A stretch of DNA of 64,000 nt from Bradyrhizobium sp. CCBAU 51765 (GCF_015291725.1 NZ_CP030038.1:5631001-5695000); one strand, 5' to 3'. Shown: positions 33,125 to 42,500, counted from the first letter of the stretch. Numbers and translations are program-made. Notes: generated from the letters alone by a model not told the origin.

Positions 33125-35377
33125 TCACACGAAATCGATGAACTTGTTGAAGGGCATTTCGCGGATGCGCTTTCCGGTGGCCGCGAAGATCGCATTGGCG
33201 AGCGCAGGCGCGGCCGGCGGAACCGGCGGCTCTCCGATGCCCCTCACCTTCGGATCGTTTTCCAGCCCGCGAACTTCGATGACCGGACATTGATAGATCC
33301 GCATGGCTTCATGGTGGTTGTAGTTGGTCTGCTGCACCGCGCCCTTTGCGTAAGTGAGTTCGCAATTGATCGCATGGCCGAGCCCCCAGACGACGCCACC
33401 TTGCACCTGGCTCTCGAAATTGACGGGATCGACGACCTTGCCGACATCGGCCGCGACCCAGACCTTGTCGATTCTGATGCCCCGGTCCGTGGCCGTCACC
33501 TCGACGACTTCAGCGGTCGGCGTGCCAAACGATTCCACGAAGGCAACGCCCCGTCCTCGACCGTTGCCGAGCGGTCCCTTCCAGTCCGACATCTCCGCGA
33601 CAGTCTCCAGCACCTTGCGATAGTGCGGCACGGTGCACATCGCGATGCGCGCCTTCATGGGATCGAGACCGGCCGCATGGATCAATTCGTCGATGAAGCT
33701 CTCCGTGAAGAAGCCCGATGTCGAGGCGCCGACCGACCGCCACGTGGTGCTCGGCGACAGTCCCTGCGCCTCGTAGCTGGTGGCCCGGAAATTGGGGATG
33801 TCGTAATAGACATTCCACAGGCCGGCGGCCAATTGCCCGTCGGGATCCTTCGAGGGCGTGCCCGAACGCTCGAGCAGTCCCTTGAGCGGCGTCGTCGAGG
33901 CCAGCTGCAGATCGGCGGCGACGATCCTGCTCTTGTCGACGCTGCCGCGATGCCGCGCGATCGCAATCTGCCGCGGAATGTCCTGAAGGAAATCCTCCTC
34001 GCGCGAGAACACGAGCTTGATCGGCGTTCCCTTCATCTGATTGGCGATCTCGGCGAGCACGCGGACGTTCTCATACTCGAGACGATGGCCGAAACTTCCG
34101 CCGGTCCACTGGTTGTGGAAGGTGATCTGCTCCGGCTTGAGGCCGATCGCGGTCGCCGCGACCCATTGCACGAAGCGCGGGCTCTGATGGCCGACCCAGA
34201 TCTCCATGCCCTTGTCGGTGACGAGGCCGATCCCGTTCAGTGGCTCGAGCGGCTGATGCCCCACATAGGGTGCGCGATATTCGGCTTCGACGAGCTTGCC
34301 CGTCTTCAGGCCGGCTTCGATGTCGCCGATTTTTCGCCACTCCTTGCCCAGAAATTCCGGCTTGAAAGAGGATTCCAGCACCTTCCAATGGTCGGCCTGC
34401 TCGGCGGGATAGGCCGAGGGCGCCCACTCGCATGCGATGGCGTCGACCGCCTTCATTGCGTACCAGCTGTTCGTCGCGATCACCGCGACGCCGTTCTTGA
34501 TTTCGAGGATCTTCCTGACCCCCGGCATCGACTGCGCCTTGCTGGCGTCGTACGACTTCAGCGGCTGCCCCTTGTTGGGGTTCAGCTTGACGGAGGCATA
34601 GAGCATGCCCTCCGTTTTCATGTCGATGCCGAACTTCAGCTCGCCCATCACTTTCGAGCGGACGTCGAGCCGCATCATCGGCTTGCCGAGCATGCGCCAT
34701 TTCGACGGATCGCGCGGCTGCGCATCGAGCACCGGCGGAATTTTCGACGCCTCGGCCGCGAGCGCGACATAGGCGATCTTGCTTCCGTTGGGCAGGATCA
34801 CATGGCCTGATTGGGTACGAAGGTCGGCCACCGCGACGCCCGACCGTTTGGCCGCAGCCGCCTTGAGCGTCTCGCGCGCGATCGCACCGGCGACACGCAG
34901 CTTTTGATAGGTGTCCGGGATCGTGCTCGATCCACCCGTCATCTGCAGGCCGGACTCCCGGAGCCATTCGAGCGTCTTGGCGCGCGCTTCCTCGGCGGCG
35001 GGACTCTGGTCCGCGGCCACGAACGGTGCGAACTCGTCGGCGAAGCCTGTATTGAAATAGGCGGGGCTCGGAGCGGCGAACCGGATTTCGAACTGGCCGG
35101 GATCGAGGTCCATCTCCTCGGCGATCATGATCGGCTGCACCGAGCCGACGCCCTGGCCGATGTCGGCGTGTTGCGCGATCAGCGTGATCTTGTCCGGGCT
35201 GATCTCGACCCAGGGATTGAAGGTGACCGAATTCGCGCCGAGGCCGGCGGCCAGCGGATTGTCGCTTGCACTGGTGGCCGCTTCGGCACTGGCGTAGGCG
35301 CCGAAAGCGATGCCGCCGGCGATGGCAGCGGAGCCGACGACAAACGCTCGACGCGAAAGGGTCTGCATGTGGCCCAT
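33125..35377 (-). CDS. Isoquinoline 1-oxidoreductase-type molybdopterin subunit (xanthine dehydrogenase family)
   Basis: 750 residues from ATG 35377, one base after the 2Fe-2S subunit stop (TGA-C-ATG); MQTLSRR nine bases on is an alternative. A twin-arginine signal LSRRAFVVGSAAIAGG exports the folded enzyme. The molybdopterin-binding family blocks include GQGVGSVQPIMIAEE, QWTGGSFGHRLEYENV and VRGIGEPPVPPAAPALANAI, as in IorB/aldehyde-oxidase subunits that hydroxylate N-heterocycles or oxidise aldehydes. It works with the small subunit (35379) and the cytochrome (32484) in the periplasm. The substrate is unknown. Confidence 0.92.
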   Translation of the reverse strand: MGHMQTLSRRAFVVGSAAIAGGIAFGAYASAEAATSASDNPLAAGLGANSVTFNPWVEISPDKITLIAQHADIGQGVGSVQPIMIAEEMDLDPGQFEIRFAAPSPAYFNTGFADEFAPFVAADQSPAAEEARAKTLEWLRESGLQMTGGSSTIPDTYQKLRVAGAIARETLKAAAAKRSGVAVADLRTQSGHVILPNGSKIAYVALAAEASKIPPVLDAQPRDPSKWRMLGKPMMRLDVRSKVMGELKFGIDMKTEGMLYASVKLNPNKGQPLKSYDASKAQSMPGVRKILEIKNGVAVIATNSWYAMKAVDAIACEWAPSAYPAEQADHWKVLESSFKPEFLGKEWRKIGDIEAGLKTGKLVEAEYRAPYVGHQPLEPLNGIGLVTDKGMEIWVGHQSPRFVQWVAATAIGLKPEQITFHNQWTGGSFGHRLEYENVRVLAEIANQMKGTPIKLVFSREEDFLQDIPRQIAIARHRGSVDKSRIVAADLQLASTTPLKGLLERSGTPSKDPDGQLAAGLWNVYYDIPNFRATSYEAQGLSPSTTWRSVGASTSGFFTESFIDELIHAAGLDPMKARIAMCTVPHYRKVLETVAEMSDWKGPLGNGRGRGVAFVESFGTPTAEVVEVTATDRGIRIDKVWVAADVGKVVDPVNFESQVQGGVVWGLGHAINCELTYAKGAVQQTNYNHHEAMRIYQCPVIEVRGLENDPKVRGIGEPPVPPAAPALANAIFAATGKRIREMPFNKFIDFV

Positions 35378-35378
35378 G

Positions 35379-35843
35379 TCACTTCTCCGCCATCTTCTTC
35401 TTCGCCGCCGCATGGATCGCCGCGCGGATGCGCGGATAGGTACCGCAGCGGCAGAGGTTGCCCGACATCACCTGATTGATCTGCTCGTCGTTGGGTTCAG
35501 GGATCAGTCCAAGCAGCGAGATGGCCTGCATGATCTGTCCGGTCTGACAGTAGCCGCATTGCGGGACCTGATGCTCGATCCAGGCCTGCAAGACCGGGTG
35601 GTGGTCCTTGTTGTCCAGGCCTTCGAGCGTGACGACCGATTTGCCCGCGACCTCGCCGATATGCGATTGGCAGGACCGCACCGCCATTCCGTCGATGTGA
35701 ACCGTGCAGGCGCCGCATTGCGCGACCCCGCAGCCATATTTGGCACTGGTGATGCCGAGCTCGTCGCGCAGCACCCACAGCAAGGGCATCTCGGGAACGA
35801 CGTCGACCTGGCGCTTGATCCCGTTCACTGTGAGCTCGATCAT
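35379..35843 (-). CDS. (2Fe-2S)-binding subunit of the molybdopterin oxidoreductase
   Basis: 154 residues from ATG 35843 (MIELTVNGIKRQV). The N-terminal plant-type cluster is held by C38, C43, C46 and C58 (YGCGVAQCGACTV) and the second cluster by C96, C99, C131 and C133 (QCGYCQTG, NLCRCGTYPRIR). All eight Cys are present. It has no signal peptide, consistent with export in complex with the Tat-bearing large subunit. It lies 82 bases after the AraC gene and one base before the large subunit. Confidence 0.94.
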   Translation of the reverse strand: MIELTVNGIKRQVDVVPEMPLLWVLRDELGITSAKYGCGVAQCGACTVHIDGMAVRSCQSHIGEVAGKSVVTLEGLDNKDHHPVLQAWIEHQVPQCGYCQTGQIMQAISLLGLIPEPNDEQINQVMSGNLCRCGTYPRIRAAIHAAAKKKMAEK

Positions 35844-35925
35844 GTCGGTATATCCCCTCGCGTATCTGGTCGTCGTAACAGCACTGCACGATGCAAACCG
35901 AGCCGTATTCGCGAATCCTGCGGGA

Positions 35926-36861
35926 TCATGCGCAATCTTTGCGGAATGCAATATTGTTGCGATCGGCTTTCACGTCGGCCTGGCCGCAGCACAATTCGCG
36001 ATACTGCCCCGGTGTGAGACTTGCGGCCTTGCGGAATACGCGCGTGAAATTGGCCTGCGAGCCGAAACCGAACTCCAGAGCAATTTCGACCAGTGACAGG
36101 CGATCGCGTGCGAGCTCGTGCCGCGCAGCCTGGACGCGGCGATCGGTGACGTAGCGGTGCGGTGACAATCCGGTCGCTTCGCGAAACAGCCGCGAGAAAT
36201 GATAGGGGCTGAGGCAGGCCTGGGCCGCCAGATCCTCGAGCCTGATGTCGTCGCCAAGAGATGCCTCGATATAGTCCAGCACGCGCTGAAGGCGCCGCGG
36301 ATCGAGCGACGGCGACCTGCCGGGCGTGTGCCAGCGGTCGGTCGTGTAATTCCCCAGAAGATGCGCCGCGAGCGCAACCTGGATCCCCTCCACGAACAGC
36401 GCATCGGTCGGCTGGCGGGGACGATGGAGCAGGTCGCGAAGCGGCGAACAGATGTGGAATAGCACCTGGTCCGCCAGGCCGTGAGCGTAGGCGATCTCGA
36501 CCCTTGCGGGATCGATGTCGAAGTCCGCGAGGGCGCTCTGGTCCAGCAGCGCCGGCGGCAGATAGAGATGAAGACATTCCATCCGGTCGGAAAGCTCGAG
36601 ATGGCTCTCCTGCGTCCCCACGGGCACGAGGTAGCTCATGCCCGGCCGCGCGAGGCTCTTCTGGACTTCGCCGTTGCCGGCGCGGCACACCATCCCACCG
36701 CCTGACAGCAGCATGACGAGCTCGGTGCAGATCGGAACGGGCGTCGCCTGACATCCCGCCTCGAACTTGCGATGCTCGATGCTCAGCCCCGGCCAATCGT
36801 TGGCCGCCGCGAGCTTCTCGCTGTTCTGATATTTTTGATCTCCATGCGTCACGAGCGCCAT
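35926..36861 (-). CDS. AraC-family transcriptional regulator
   Basis: 311 residues from the second ATG (36861), because GGAGG lies five bases before it and only two before the first ATG (36864). The C-terminal 100 residues carry two helix-turn-helix motifs (LAAQACLSPYHFSRLFREATG and LVEIALEFGFGSQANFTRVFRK, then PGQYR). The N-terminal part is a cupin-like effector domain of unknown ligand. It precedes the oxidoreductase genes on the same strand and faces an aldo/keto reductase; a direct repeat in the intergenic DNA is a possible binding site. Confidence 0.92.
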   Translation of the reverse strand: MALVTHGDQKYQNSEKLAAANDWPGLSIEHRKFEAGCQATPVPICTELVMLLSGGGMVCRAGNGEVQKSLARPGMSYLVPVGTQESHLELSDRMECLHLYLPPALLDQSALADFDIDPARVEIAYAHGLADQVLFHICSPLRDLLHRPRQPTDALFVEGIQVALAAHLLGNYTTDRWHTPGRSPSLDPRRLQRVLDYIEASLGDDIRLEDLAAQACLSPYHFSRLFREATGLSPHRYVTDRRVQAARHELARDRLSLVEIALEFGFGSQANFTRVFRKAASLTPGQYRELCCGQADVKADRNNIAFRKDCA

Positions 36862-37039
36862 CATGACCTCCGCTTCAGTTGCGGCGAATCCCGGCCCCGT
36901 ATCGCGAGCGAGCGATCATTCCATCCGGTGGTGAGTTGCAGCCCCGGTCGCTGCCACGCCGATGCGGATTTCTCACAAGGCGCAGGAGCGAAGTCCAGAG
37001 CCGGCGCGGTTAAAAGAGGTAAAAGGCAAGCAAGACAAA

Positions 37040-37071
37040 GGCTTGAACGATGCACTCGATTGGCTTGAACG
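37040..37071. promoter_or_regulatory. Decamer direct repeat, candidate AraC operator
   Basis: GGCTTGAACG occurs at 37040-37049 and 37062-37071, 22 bases apart, close to two helical turns as AraC-type regulators require for head-to-tail half-sites. The 337-base gap between the AraC gene and the aldo/keto reductase shows no coding sequence; the repeats lie 128 bases before the reductase start and about 180 from the AraC start. The earlier divergent gap near 4971 carries the similar GGCTTGGAC pair. Confidence 0.4.
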
Positions 37072-37198
37072 GTTGATCCGGTCCTGATCAGCAAGATACG
37101 TCCGTCATCGCGCAGGAATCGGAAATACCGCAATGGCCGGATGAGCCAGTGAAGTCGCCGACGATGGTCCTGTCCGTTACCAGCGAAGGATATGCATC

Positions 37199-38212
37199 AT
37201 GGCCCTCAAGGATATTCTGCCGGGAAGACTGGGCTTCGGCGCGGCGCCGCTCGGCAACATGTTCCGTGACATCCCGGAGCAGGAAGCCGTCGCGACGGTG
37301 AATGCCGCCTGGGACGACGGCATCCGCTATTTCGACACGGCGCCCTTCTATGGCGCAGGTCTTGCCGAGATCCGCATAGGCGCAGCGCTCGCCGGCCGGC
37401 CGCGGCGCGATTATGTCGTCAGCACCAAGGTCGGGCGCCTGATCCTGGACGAAGTCGAGGATGTCAGTGCCCGCGATCTCGGCGAGAAAGGCGGCGTCTT
37501 CAAACATGGTCGTCCGAACAGGATCGTGAACGACTACTCCCGGGACGGGACGTTGCGCTCGATCGAGGGCAGCCTGAAGCGGCTGGGCACCGACCATGTC
37601 GATATCGTCTTCGTGCATGACGTCGCGCAGGATTTTTACGGAGACGAGTGGCTCTCGGTCTTCGAAAGCGCCCGCAAGGGCGCATTCAAGGCGCTCGACC
37701 GGCTGCGCGACGAGGGCGCGATCAAGGCATGGGGACTGGGTGTCAACCGGGTGGAGCCGATCGAGCTGCTGCTCGCGCTCGAAGAGCCGCGCCCCGACGG
37801 CTTCCTGCTCGCGGGCCGCTACACGCTGCTCGACCATGCGAGGGCGCTTCAGCGGGTGATGCCGATGGTTGCGGAGCATGAGCTCGCGATCGTCGTCGGC
37901 GGGCCCTACAGTTCGGGCGCGCTCGTCGGCGGTCCGAACTTCGAGTATGCGCCGGCGCCTCCGGAGATCCTCGACAAGGTGGCGCGGATCAAGGCGATCG
38001 CCGATCGCTACGGCATCAGCATGAAGGCCGCAGGCCTGCAGTTCGCGCTGGCAAACCCGGTGGTCGCCGCCGTGATCCCCGGGGCGAGCCGGCCCGGCCG
38101 CATCGCCGAGGACCGCGCGGCCCTTGACCAATCAATACCCGGCGATTTCTGGCGCGAACTTCGATCGGCCGGTCTCGTCAATCCAGCTGCTCCGCTTCCG
38201 GACGCCGGCTGA
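37199..38212 (+). CDS. Aldo/keto reductase (D-threo-aldose 1-dehydrogenase / pyridoxal dehydrogenase type)
   Basis: 337 residues. The TIM-barrel family residues are seen as FDTAPFYG (Asp46, Tyr51), YVVSTKVGR (Lys) and DIVFVHDV (His). NAAWDDGIRYFDTAPFYGAGLAE and the C-terminal IPGASRPGRIAEDRA with QFALANPVVAAVIPG are typical of NAD(P)-dependent aldose dehydrogenase-like members. Cytosolic. It is divergent from the AraC gene and is followed after 36 bases by the VOC gene, probably as one transcript. Confidence 0.9.
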   Translation: MALKDILPGRLGFGAAPLGNMFRDIPEQEAVATVNAAWDDGIRYFDTAPFYGAGLAEIRIGAALAGRPRRDYVVSTKVGRLILDEVEDVSARDLGEKGGVFKHGRPNRIVNDYSRDGTLRSIEGSLKRLGTDHVDIVFVHDVAQDFYGDEWLSVFESARKGAFKALDRLRDEGAIKAWGLGVNRVEPIELLLALEEPRPDGFLLAGRYTLLDHARALQRVMPMVAEHELAIVVGGPYSSGALVGGPNFEYAPAPPEILDKVARIKAIADRYGISMKAAGLQFALANPVVAAVIPGASRPGRIAEDRAALDQSIPGDFWRELRSAGLVNPAAPLPDAG

Positions 38213-38248
38213 CCGACACATGACATCACTCAGACCGAGGAGGCGAGA

Positions 38249-39094
38249 ATGACCGACGAAACGTGCAACATTGCCGAAATCGAACGCCGCAATCTGCTTC
38301 GCACGGCAGGCGCCGCGATGATCACCGGTCTTGCGGTCGGCAGCATGCCGTCAGTCGCGTCCGCGGCGCCGGACGGCATGACCCCAGCCGAGCGCAACGA
38401 GGCGCCGCTCGGCGCGCGGCTCCAGGGCGTCCAGCATTTCGGGCTGACGGTCCAGAACATGGAGCGGGCTTACGAATTCTATACGGAGGTGCTCGGCGGC
38501 ACCGAGGTCTTTCGTCATGGCGACTTCCAGGGCGACGGGGTGCAGAACACGCTGCTGGCCGACCAGGAGATCGAGGCGAACGCACGCGGGGTCAATCCGC
38601 GGACGATCGGCGTTCCCGACCTGCGAAGCGGAGCGCAGCGGCTCGATGTCCGCTTCATCCAGTTCGACAACATGGTGCTCGAACTGCTGCAATATCGTGA
38701 GGCCGATCAGCCCATGGGCAGCGCGAAGAGCTTTGCCGAGCCGCTGGAGCACATGAGCCCGGCTTTTCCGCGCATGATGCACATCTGCTTCTACGTTCGC
38801 GACGACGTCGACTTCAACAAGTTCATCGCCGACCTCGAAGCCGAGTCCGCGCGCCGCGGCATGACACAGGTGAGAGCGAACCGCACCATCCGCGTCATGA
38901 CGGAAGCAGACCGCAAGGCGGCTCCACGCAGCGCCAACACAAACCGCGTGACGGCGGAGCCTTCGAACGGTTGGGAGCTGATCTATTGCAAAGGTCCCGA
39001 GGGCGAGCAACTCGAATTCGTCAAAGCGCTCGACCCGGTCAAGAGGCGCTTCAGCGAGGCCCTGGCAAAACGGCAGCAAAAAGTCGTGCGCTGA
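38249..39094 (+). CDS. Tat-exported VOC family protein
   Basis: 281 residues, with GAGGAGGCGAGA before the ATG. The N-terminus has a twin-arginine-like signal (ERRNLLRTAGAAMITGLAVG) ending near SVASAAP. A first VOC module starts LQGVQHFGLTVQNMERAYEFYTEVLGG with its metal His and a second half ends in MHICFYVRDDVDFNKFI and GWELIYCKGPEGEQLEF. The fold fits glyoxalase/dioxygenase-like enzymes; function unknown. Follows the aldo/keto reductase closely. Confidence 0.87.
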   Translation: MTDETCNIAEIERRNLLRTAGAAMITGLAVGSMPSVASAAPDGMTPAERNEAPLGARLQGVQHFGLTVQNMERAYEFYTEVLGGTEVFRHGDFQGDGVQNTLLADQEIEANARGVNPRTIGVPDLRSGAQRLDVRFIQFDNMVLELLQYREADQPMGSAKSFAEPLEHMSPAFPRMMHICFYVRDDVDFNKFIADLEAESARRGMTQVRANRTIRVMTEADRKAAPRSANTNRVTAEPSNGWELIYCKGPEGEQLEFVKALDPVKRRFSEALAKRQQKVVR

Positions 39095-39176
39095 CGCCCT
39101 CAAACGTGGCGCGCGACCGGTCAGTGCCGGTGACCTGGCCGCCGCGCACTCACGATCACATGTAAAGGAGCTCATC

Positions 39177-39278
39177 ATGATGCCTTATGTGAAGGACTGG
39201 TTCGCCAAGCTACCGGAACTTGCCGACGGCGGCGTCGAAGTCATGCGCATGGCGGTTCTTGGCAAACACCAAAAATAG
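39177..39278 (+). CDS. 33-residue ORF with strong ribosome binding site
   Basis: TAAAGGAGCTCATC precedes two ATG codons at 39177 and 39180; the frame MMPYVKDWFAKLPELADGG... VLGKHQK ends at TAG 39278. It is amphipathic and basic at its C-terminus, with no membrane helix or signal. It lies 82 bases after the VOC stop in the same direction, so it is probably the last gene of the same operon. Whether it is translated is untested; I do not recognise it. Confidence 0.4.
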   Translation: MMPYVKDWFAKLPELADGGVEVMRMAVLGKHQK

Positions 39279-39460
39279 CGAGTTCGGTCGAGAATCCGTT
39301 CCGCGCGCCGGCACCTTCCGGCCGGCGCATGAGCGATTTTGTCGCAGCAATCCCGCGGCAGATGCCCGCGGCAATCGTGCGAATTCAGAACGTCTCCCTT
39401 CAACCAGTTTGCAGTGCATGATAATGGCAGGCGATCTGTTCGATCGATTGGCATGGATCA

Positions 39461-42391
39461 ATGCGGGCTGCCACGGAGACACGGCAACGGGCCACACTCC
39501 GACAGGAACTCACATACTGCTTCGGCCCATTTCGACTGGTTCCCCGCCGCCAGTTGCTCCTTCTCGACGGACGCCCGGTCAAACTGGGCGGGCGCGCATT
39601 CGAACTCTTGCAAGTGCTGGTGCAGCGCTGCGGCGAACTCGTCAGCAAGAATGAGCTGATGGCCGCGGCCTGGCCGGGCACCTTCCTCCACGACAGCAAT
39701 CTCAAGGTCAACATGTGGAGCTTGCGGCGTTCGCTGGGAGATAACCAGATCGAGCCCGCCTACATCGCGACCGTGGCGCGCCGCGGGTACAAATTCATCG
39801 CCGAGGTGCAAATCAGCATCGGCGAGATCGAGGACGATCTGGCGCCCGCCGAACCGCTCCCGTTGTCCAATCCGCCAATGCCGCGCGGCATCGTTGGTCG
39901 TGAAGCGGAAATCGTCGAGATCGCCGGTCTGCTGGCCGACAACAGGCACGTGACCCTGGCTGGCGCCGGAGGAATCGGCAAGACGACGGTTGGCGTGGCG
40001 GTCGCCCAGGCACTTGCACCACGGTGTCGCGACGGCGTCTGCTTCGTCGATCTCGCCACGATCTCCGATCCGACGCTGTTCGGCGCGGCACTGGTGACGG
40101 CGCTGGGCATCAGAGGCAATCCGGACAACAGTCTGGCTGCGGCCCTCGACTATTTGAGACCGCGGCAGATGCTGCTCATTCTCGACAATTGCGAGCATGT
40201 GCTGCCCGCCGCGACGATCTTCGCCGGCCGGTTCATGGCGGACACATCGCCTTCCAGGTTGCTTGCCACGAGCCGCGAGCCGCTCGGCACCGCCACCGAG
40301 CATGTCGTCCGGCTGGGTTCGCTGGCCTCACCGAAATCCGGCTATGCCCTGACCGTCGATCAGGCCCTCAGGTTTCCTGCGGTGCAGTTGTTCGTTCGCC
40401 GCGCCGCCGAATGGTCGGACTACCAGTTCGTCGATCGTGATTGCGAGGCCATCGCCTGGATCTGCCACTCACTTGGCGGCATTCCGCTTGCCATCGAGTT
40501 GGCGGCAGCCCAGATCGGCAGGTTCAATCCTCGCGAATTGGTGGCAATCCTCGACCACAATCTGGGTTTTCGCGCCCCCGCCACCGATGGCACGCCGCCG
40601 CGCCAGGAAACCCTGATGGCGACGATCGACTGGAGCTTCAGGCTGCTGTCGCAGAGGGAAGCCAGACTGTTCGGCATGCTGTCGGTGTTCAGCGACGCGT
40701 TCGAGGTTGAGGACGCGGTCTTCATCGCCGAGGCGGCAGGGCTCACGCCGGTCGACGTCGTCACCGGACTCGGCAGTCTCGTCGCCAAATCGCTATTGAG
40801 CGCGCAGGCCCAGGGCGCAAGCCTGCGCTACCGATTGCTCGACAGCACGCGGCGCTATGCCGCCGAGCGGCGCCGGGCCGATCCTGCCTGCGGCCAGGCG
40901 CTGCGCCGCCATGCGCAACGCGTCCTCGCGCTGTTCGAACAATCCGAGGAGGAATGGAACTGGCGCGAGCCGGCCGATTGGACACAGCGCTACCTTGGTC
41001 GCATCGCCGATCTGCGCGCCGCTCTTTCATGGGCATTCGGCGAGGACGGCGATCCTGTCCTCGGAATCAAGCTCACGGTTGCAGCGATCACCTTGTGGTC
41101 GGAAACCTCCATCCTGTCGGAAGCGCAGGCGCGGCTGGAGGAGGCGCTCGCCCTGGCCGAGACCGTCGCGTGCGACGATCTGTTGAAGGCAAAGCTCGCC
41201 TGCGCCCTTGGAAGGAGCCTGTTCTACGCCCGCAAGATGTCGAATGAGAACGAGGTCGCCTGGCTCGATGCGATCGCCTTTGCAAGGAGCTCCGGCAACA
41301 TCGAGTATCAGCAGCGCGCGCTGGTCGGTTTTGCCTTCTACCTGCTGCAGATTGGCCAGGTCCCGCGCGCCATAACCTATCTCGAAGAGGCCACCGAGCT
41401 AGCCGACCGCGACCGCGATTTGACGGCAACCTCCGAAGCCGACCGCGCGCTGGCATGGGCCTGCGCCTTTGCCGGTGAATTGAGCAAGAGCCGCGCAGTT
41501 CTGGATCGTCTCGCGGCAACCTATTCGCCGGCCAAGGGCCGTTCACGCAAGGATGCGAACGAAGTCTACCGGTTCATCACCGTCCGCTTCAACCTGCCGT
41601 TCGTGGCGTGGATGCAGGGGCAAGCCGACTACGCTGCGAAGCTCGCCCGCGACGCCGTCGAGGCCGCGGATCGCAGCGGCCATTGGGTATCGCAGTCGAA
41701 TGCGCTCGGACTCGCCGCGCTTCCCGTCGCGCTCGAAACCGGCAATCTGGACGCGCTCGCGAGCTTCACCGAGCGTCTGCGTCGCAACCTGGAACGTGAG
41801 CGCATCTCGCGCTGGGTTCCGGTCGAGCGCTATTTCTCCGCCTGCCTTCGCGACCTGCATGGCGATCGGCGCGCGGTGGAGGATATTCGGGCCGCGATCG
41901 AAGAGTTGATCGAATGTCGCTTCCTGATGCGGATCGGCAGCTATCTCGCGGTCCTCGCCCGCGCCTATTTGCGGCAAGGGCGGATCGCGGAGGCGCGCGA
42001 GGCCATCACGCGGGCGATCGGCCATCAGGAACGTCAAGGCGAGCGCTGGTGCCGGTCGGAGCTTCAACGGGTCGACGCAGTGGTCCTTCTCCACGCCGGC
42101 GAGCCGCTGCGCGCCGAAAAGCGGCTACAACAGGCGCTCGCCGAGGCGCGCGCCATAGGGGCCGCGACATTCGAATTGCGCATCGCCACCGATCTCGCCG
42201 CACACTGGATCGGGACCGGCCGCAGGACCAAGGCTGTCCGGCTGCTTGCCCCGATCTATGAAGGCTTCGCCGAGGGATTCGAGACGCCGGATCTGGTTGC
42301 TGCCTCGCGCCTGCTGCAGTGCGCGCGACCGACGGCGAGCCGCTGCAGCGACTATCGCCGGTCGGAGCCACTGCACGCCCGCGATGCATAG
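39461..42391 (+). CDS. Winged-helix DNA-binding protein with NTPase and TPR-like domains
   Basis: 976 residues. Residues about 17-110 are an OmpR-type winged helix (YCFGPFRLVPRRQLLLLDGRP, LMAAAWPGTFLHDSNLKVNM, YIATVARRGYKF). A P-loop GAGGIGKTT is at 168-176 and Walker B MLLILDNCEH at about 237-246, as in STAND/NB-ARC-type NTPases, with LATSREPLG as sensor. The last 500 residues are TPR-like helical repeats. Such proteins probably regulate transcription in response to an oligomerisation signal. It follows the aldo/keto reductase block, but a hairpin-free 180-base gap separates it. Confidence 0.85.
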   Translation: MRAATETRQRATLRQELTYCFGPFRLVPRRQLLLLDGRPVKLGGRAFELLQVLVQRCGELVSKNELMAAAWPGTFLHDSNLKVNMWSLRRSLGDNQIEPAYIATVARRGYKFIAEVQISIGEIEDDLAPAEPLPLSNPPMPRGIVGREAEIVEIAGLLADNRHVTLAGAGGIGKTTVGVAVAQALAPRCRDGVCFVDLATISDPTLFGAALVTALGIRGNPDNSLAAALDYLRPRQMLLILDNCEHVLPAATIFAGRFMADTSPSRLLATSREPLGTATEHVVRLGSLASPKSGYALTVDQALRFPAVQLFVRRAAEWSDYQFVDRDCEAIAWICHSLGGIPLAIELAAAQIGRFNPRELVAILDHNLGFRAPATDGTPPRQETLMATIDWSFRLLSQREARLFGMLSVFSDAFEVEDAVFIAEAAGLTPVDVVTGLGSLVAKSLLSAQAQGASLRYRLLDSTRRYAAERRRADPACGQALRRHAQRVLALFEQSEEEWNWREPADWTQRYLGRIADLRAALSWAFGEDGDPVLGIKLTVAAITLWSETSILSEAQARLEEALALAETVACDDLLKAKLACALGRSLFYARKMSNENEVAWLDAIAFARSSGNIEYQQRALVGFAFYLLQIGQVPRAITYLEEATELADRDRDLTATSEADRALAWACAFAGELSKSRAVLDRLAATYSPAKGRSRKDANEVYRFITVRFNLPFVAWMQGQADYAAKLARDAVEAADRSGHWVSQSNALGLAALPVALETGNLDALASFTERLRRNLERERISRWVPVERYFSACLRDLHGDRRAVEDIRAAIEELIECRFLMRIGSYLAVLARAYLRQGRIAEAREAITRAIGHQERQGERWCRSELQRVDAVVLLHAGEPLRAEKRLQQALAEARAIGAATFELRIATDLAAHWIGTGRRTKAVRLLAPIYEGFAEGFETPDLVAASRLLQCARPTASRCSDYRRSEPLHARDA

Positions 42392-42422
42392 CTGGCCTAC
42401 CGCCGCACCTGCCGTGCATGCT

Positions 42423-42437
42423 TTACGCCTCGCGTAA
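42423..42437. terminator. Short palindrome after the regulator gene
   Basis: TTACGC-CTC-GCGTAA is a 6-bp perfect hairpin 32 bases after the stop of the regulator (42391). It is short and lacks a T-tract, so it could be a weak terminator or an operator for the gene at 42501. Confidence 0.25.
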
Positions 42438-42500
42438 TTCCTGATCCTCTCTCTCCAATCGGCCGGGACCAACCGGCCATGCCCCAGGGAGAGAGACGTC

